NCBI RefSeq assembly: GCF_000826525.2
Contig: NZ_LN651331.1
Coordinates: 154,322-218,321, forward strand
DNA length: 64,000 bases
Direction: 5' to 3'
Origin: Mobilicoccus massiliensis
GTDB taxonomy: Bacteria > Actinomycetota > Actinomycetes > Actinomycetales > Dermatophilaceae
The stretch's first letter is position 1, and each line of letters opens with the position of its first letter. The notes below the pieces were generated by a model. It did not search any database. It saw only the letters and a list, made by a program, of their open reading frames with translations, and had not been told where the DNA came from. The position numbers were made by a program, and so were the translations under genes. Positions 61,595 through 64,000 of this stretch are shown one piece after another.

Positions 61595-61660
61595 ATGGAA
61601 GATGGGATGGCAGCCGAACAGGGGTGATCACCCCGGTGTCGCTGCCATCCCATCTTCCAT
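61595..61660. repeat. Nested inverted repeat between PIG-L and ptsI
   Basis: A 20-bp arm (61595-61614) has its exact reverse complement at 61641-61660. Between them lies GGGGTGATCACCCC, a 14-bp perfect palindrome (61621-61634). It sits in the gap between the convergent PIG-L and ptsI genes and could act as a bidirectional terminator. Confidence 0.93.
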
Positions 61661-61709
61661 CTCGTCGACTCCGGTCGGGAGACGCGCTTCGTCGCGAGAG
61701 GAGTGCGCC

Positions 61710-63425
61710 TCAGAGCAGGTCGATGAGGTTGGGGTGCGCGAGGGCGAGCACGGCCTCCTTGGCGGCGACGGACGTCTGGGCGTTGACGGCGTAGGCGGCC
61801 ATCTGCTGGCACGTCGAGTAGTCGTGCAGACGCAGGGCGGCGCGCACCGCGGAGACGCGCCCGGGCGCCATCGACAGCGAGGAGACACCGAGGCCGACGA
61901 GCACGAGCGCGAGGAGCGGATCGCCGCCGGCCTCGCCGCACACCCCGACGGGCTTGCCGGTCGCTCGACCGCCCTCGCAGGTGAGCCTGACGAGCTGCAG
62001 CAACGCGGGCTGCCACGGATCGAGCAGGGGAGCGAGCTCGCCCTGCATGCGGTCGGCGGCCATCGTGTACTGCGAGAGGTCGTTGGTGCCGATCGAGGCG
62101 AAGTCGACGATCGAGAGCATCTGCTCGGCGCGCAGGGCAGCGGCGGGGATCTCGACCATGACCCCGACCTTGGGCAGCCCCGCAGCCCGAACCTTCTCCG
62201 CGAAGTACTCGGCCTCGTCGAGGGTCGCCACCATCGGCGCCATGACCCGCACGTCACCGCCGGTGGCGCGGTAGGCGGCGCCGAGGGCCTCGATCTGGGT
62301 GTCGAGCAGGTCCTCGCGGATCATCCCCAGACGCAGGCCGCGGCGGCCGAGCGCGGGATTCTCCTCCTCACCGAGATCGGCGAACGTCAGGGGCTTGTCG
62401 GCTCCGGCGTCGAGCGTTCGCACGACGACCCGGCGGTCGCCGAACGCCTCGAACACCCGTGTGTACGTGGCCGTCTGCTCCTCGAGCGAGGGCGCCTGAT
62501 CGCGTTCGAGAAAGAGGAACTCGGTGCGGAACAGCCCCGATCCCTCGAGGTCCTGGGCCGCGGCGCTCACGGCGTCGTCGGCCGTGCCGATGTTCGCCAG
62601 CAACGCGACCTTCTTGCCGTCGCGCGTCGCGCCCTCGCCGCTGCTGCCCGCGAGAGCGGCCCTGCGGCGGCGGCTGCGTTCGGCGAGCTGCTCCTTCTCC
62701 TCCTTCGTCGGGGCGACGATGACCTCCCCGACGCCGCCGTCGAGGGCGATCTCGGTCCCCGCGTCGATGAGCATCGCGCCCTTGACCTGCACGACCGCGG
62801 GGATGCCGAGCTGGGCGGCGAGGATGGCCGTGTGGCTCGTCGGCCCGCCCGCGGCGGTGACGATGCCGCGCACGGTCTGCGAGGTGAGAGTGGCCGTCTC
62901 GGCGGGCGCGAGGTCGTGAGCGACGAGCACCGAGGGCTCGGCGAGTTCGGGCACGCCGGGCTCGGGGACCCCGCGCAGCCGGCAGATCGTGCGATCGCCC
63001 ACGTCGCGCAGGTCGGTGACCCGCTCGGCCATGTAGCCGCCGAGCGAGGCGAACATCACGCAGTACTCCTCGACGGCCTGATGCACCGCCTGGGTGACAC
63101 CGACGCCGTTCTTCAACTGGGTGTCGATGCCCGAGGCCAGCCCGGGGTCTTTCGCCATCATCGCGGTGGCCTCGAGGATCGGTCGGGCGTGTTCGCTCGC
63201 TCGCCCGGCCCGCTCGGTGAGGCTCGTGGCGACGGCGTCGAGTGCCTCCCGAACCCGTGCGGAGGCCTCCTGCGCGTCGGTCGTCGGCGGCTCGGAGGTG
63301 TCGGGACCCGGCGCCGGTCGTACCTGCACCGCCGGGCCCGAGGCCGTCCCCGCAGACACGCCGATGCCGTGCAGGATCTCGTGACCGGGGGCGCCGGCGG
63401 GCTGGGGTGAGGAGGGGACGGTCAC
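61710..63425 (-). CDS. ptsI: PTS enzyme I
   Basis: Enzyme I takes phosphate from phosphoenolpyruvate and gives it to HPr, starting the phosphotransferase cascade for sugar uptake. The 571-residue protein has the phospho-histidine site GGPTSHTAI (His198), LDGGVGEVIV, ALGRRGLRLGM, EIPAA and GTNDLSQYTMA with the PEP-binding C-terminal barrel. The GTG start lies 4 bp after the ptsH stop. It is the second gene of ptsH-ptsI here. Confidence 0.96.
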   Translation of the reverse strand: MTVPSSPQPAGAPGHEILHGIGVSAGTASGPAVQVRPAPGPDTSEPPTTDAQEASARVREALDAVATSLTERAGRASEHARPILEATAMMAKDPGLASGIDTQLKNGVGVTQAVHQAVEEYCVMFASLGGYMAERVTDLRDVGDRTICRLRGVPEPGVPELAEPSVLVAHDLAPAETATLTSQTVRGIVTAAGGPTSHTAILAAQLGIPAVVQVKGAMLIDAGTEIALDGGVGEVIVAPTKEEKEQLAERSRRRRAALAGSSGEGATRDGKKVALLANIGTADDAVSAAAQDLEGSGLFRTEFLFLERDQAPSLEEQTATYTRVFEAFGDRRVVVRTLDAGADKPLTFADLGEEENPALGRRGLRLGMIREDLLDTQIEALGAAYRATGGDVRVMAPMVATLDEAEYFAEKVRAAGLPKVGVMVEIPAAALRAEQMLSIVDFASIGTNDLSQYTMAADRMQGELAPLLDPWQPALLQLVRLTCEGGRATGKPVGVCGEAGGDPLLALVLVGLGVSSLSMAPGRVSAVRAALRLHDYSTCQQMAAYAVNAQTSVAAKEAVLALAHPNLIDLL

Positions 63426-63429
63426 GACG

Positions 63430-63699
63430 TCACTCCGCGTCGAGGTCGCGCGAGAGCAGGGCCACGAGGGTGTCGAGCGCGGCCTCGGCGCCCTCGCCCT
63501 CGGCCTCGAGGGTCACGGTCTCACCGTGCTTGGCGCCGAGCGCCATGACGGCGAGGATGCTGCGGGCGTCGACCGGCTCGCCGCCCTCCTTCGCGACGGT
63601 GACGGGCAGACCGGTGGCCGTGGCCTCCTGCACGAACAGCGCCGCGGGGCGGGCGTGGAGGCCGACGGAGGAGGCGATGCTGACCTGACGAGATGCCAT
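63430..63699 (-). CDS. ptsH: PTS phosphocarrier protein HPr
   Basis: The 89-residue HPr has the active His15 in SVGLHARPAA and the regulatory Ser region ARSILAVMALG (Ser47). It relays phosphate from enzyme I to the sugar-specific EII. An AAGGAG site lies 6 nt before the ATG. It follows the fructose permease gene after a 112-bp gap that has a 14-bp GGATCTGAGG-type repeat (63723-63749). Confidence 0.96.
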   Translation of the reverse strand: MASRQVSIASSVGLHARPAALFVQEATATGLPVTVAKEGGEPVDARSILAVMALGAKHGETVTLEAEGEGAEAALDTLVALLSRDLDAE

Positions 63700-63811
63700 G
63701 GGGTTCTCCTTGGAGGGGGTGGTGGATCTGAGGGGGCGGATCTGAGGAGGAAGGGGTGAGGGGTAGGTGAGGATCTCGGGTGTGAAGCCGTGAGCCGGTG
63801 TGGTGGAGGGC

Positions 63812-64000
63812 TCAGGGGGTGACCGGCGCGACCGGCCGGGCCGTGGACTTGAGCGCGACGACGACGAGCGCCATGACGACCGTGCCGACGAGGACGGCGA
63901 GGAGGAACATCAGCGGATTGCCGATGAGCGGCACGACCCAGATGCCACCGTGTGGTGCGCGGAGCGTCGAGCCGAACGCCATGACGAGCGCGCCGGTGAC
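63812..64000 (-). CDS. fruA: Fructose PTS permease EIIC, 3' part
   Basis: Only the last 62 codons are in the window. MAFGSTLRAPHGGIWVVPLIGNP is the typical end of the fructose EIIC domain, followed by a last membrane helix (LMFLLAVLVGTVVMALVVVAL) and a short tail. The gene presumably continues to the right as a multi-domain fructose permease and heads the fruA-ptsH-ptsI unit. Confidence 0.85.
   Translation of the reverse strand, partial: VTGALVMAFGSTLRAPHGGIWVVPLIGNPLMFLLAVLVGTVVMALVVVALKSTARPVAPVTP

Noticed and set aside
1..64000. Prophage, insertion sequence, defence island or secondary-metabolite cluster
   Set aside because: No integrase, transposase, restriction, phage structural or assembly-line genes were found, and codon and base use look even across the window.

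Overview
The window is very GC-rich, densely coding DNA from an actinobacterium, most likely order Micrococcales. Three things point there: the aa3/bc1 respiratory genes (ctaCDF; ctaE-qcrCAB), the many starts that sit directly behind a TANNNT-type -10 box with no room for a ribosome binding site, and a LexA box of the actinobacterial TCGAAC-N4-GTTCGA type. From 1 to about 33 kb the gene order closely follows, from memory, the Mycobacterium tuberculosis Rv2204c-Rv2173 block, here interrupted by some local genes. No tRNA, rRNA, prophage, insertion sequence or CRISPR array was seen.

Layout. 1-1.3 kb: end of an A-type Fe-S carrier gene, then a PadR regulator with a membrane protein. 1.4-13 kb: adenosine kinase, Aat, cytochrome c oxidase genes ctaCDF, an L,D-transpeptidase, a mini-zincin and YggU, then ctaE-qcrC-qcrA-qcrB on the other strand. 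13-20 kb: receiver-like protein, trpD, a stand-alone Lrp ligand-binding domain coupled to a DnaQ/UvrC-like nuclease, a CxxC protein, a peptidase-MA lipoprotein and an acyl-CoA synthetase. 20-29 kb: SRPBCC protein, two tandem ROK sugar kinases, a Pro-rich membrane protein, PlsC, a NarL-type two-component pair, class II DAHP synthase and a molybdopterin protein. 29-33 kb: a PASTA Ser/Thr kinase divergent from an Rv2175c-like DNA-binding protein, then a polyprenyl synthase.

33-41 kb is a DNA-damage block. A strong promoter overlaid by two tandem LexA boxes precedes DUF6504, a SAV_6107-type HEPN protein, dnaE2, a methyltransferase, a catalytically intact dinB and DUF3040. No imuA' or imuB is present here. 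41-45 kb: a possible gene remnant, DUF456, DUF7455 and parE. The most unusual feature of the window is here: 104 bp from inside parE is present again, base for base and in inverted orientation, in the parE upstream region. 45-55.5 kb: amino acid permease, sucrase/ferredoxin-like protein, a SorC-type regulator divergent from glpD-glpF-glpK, an M20 peptidase and a metabolite symporter. 55.5-64 kb: parC, OsmC-like protein, SDR, TMEM175-like channel, PIG-L deacetylase, and the general PTS genes ptsI and ptsH next to the end of a fructose PTS permease gene.

Together the genes cover the respiratory chain, envelope/lipid metabolism and its kinase signalling, SOS mutagenesis, topoisomerase IV, glycerol catabolism and PTS sugar uptake. 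Several short tandem repeats straddle stop codons (membrane protein at 371, Rv2175c-like gene, glpK, osmC-like gene), which looks like a recurrent mutational habit in this genome.
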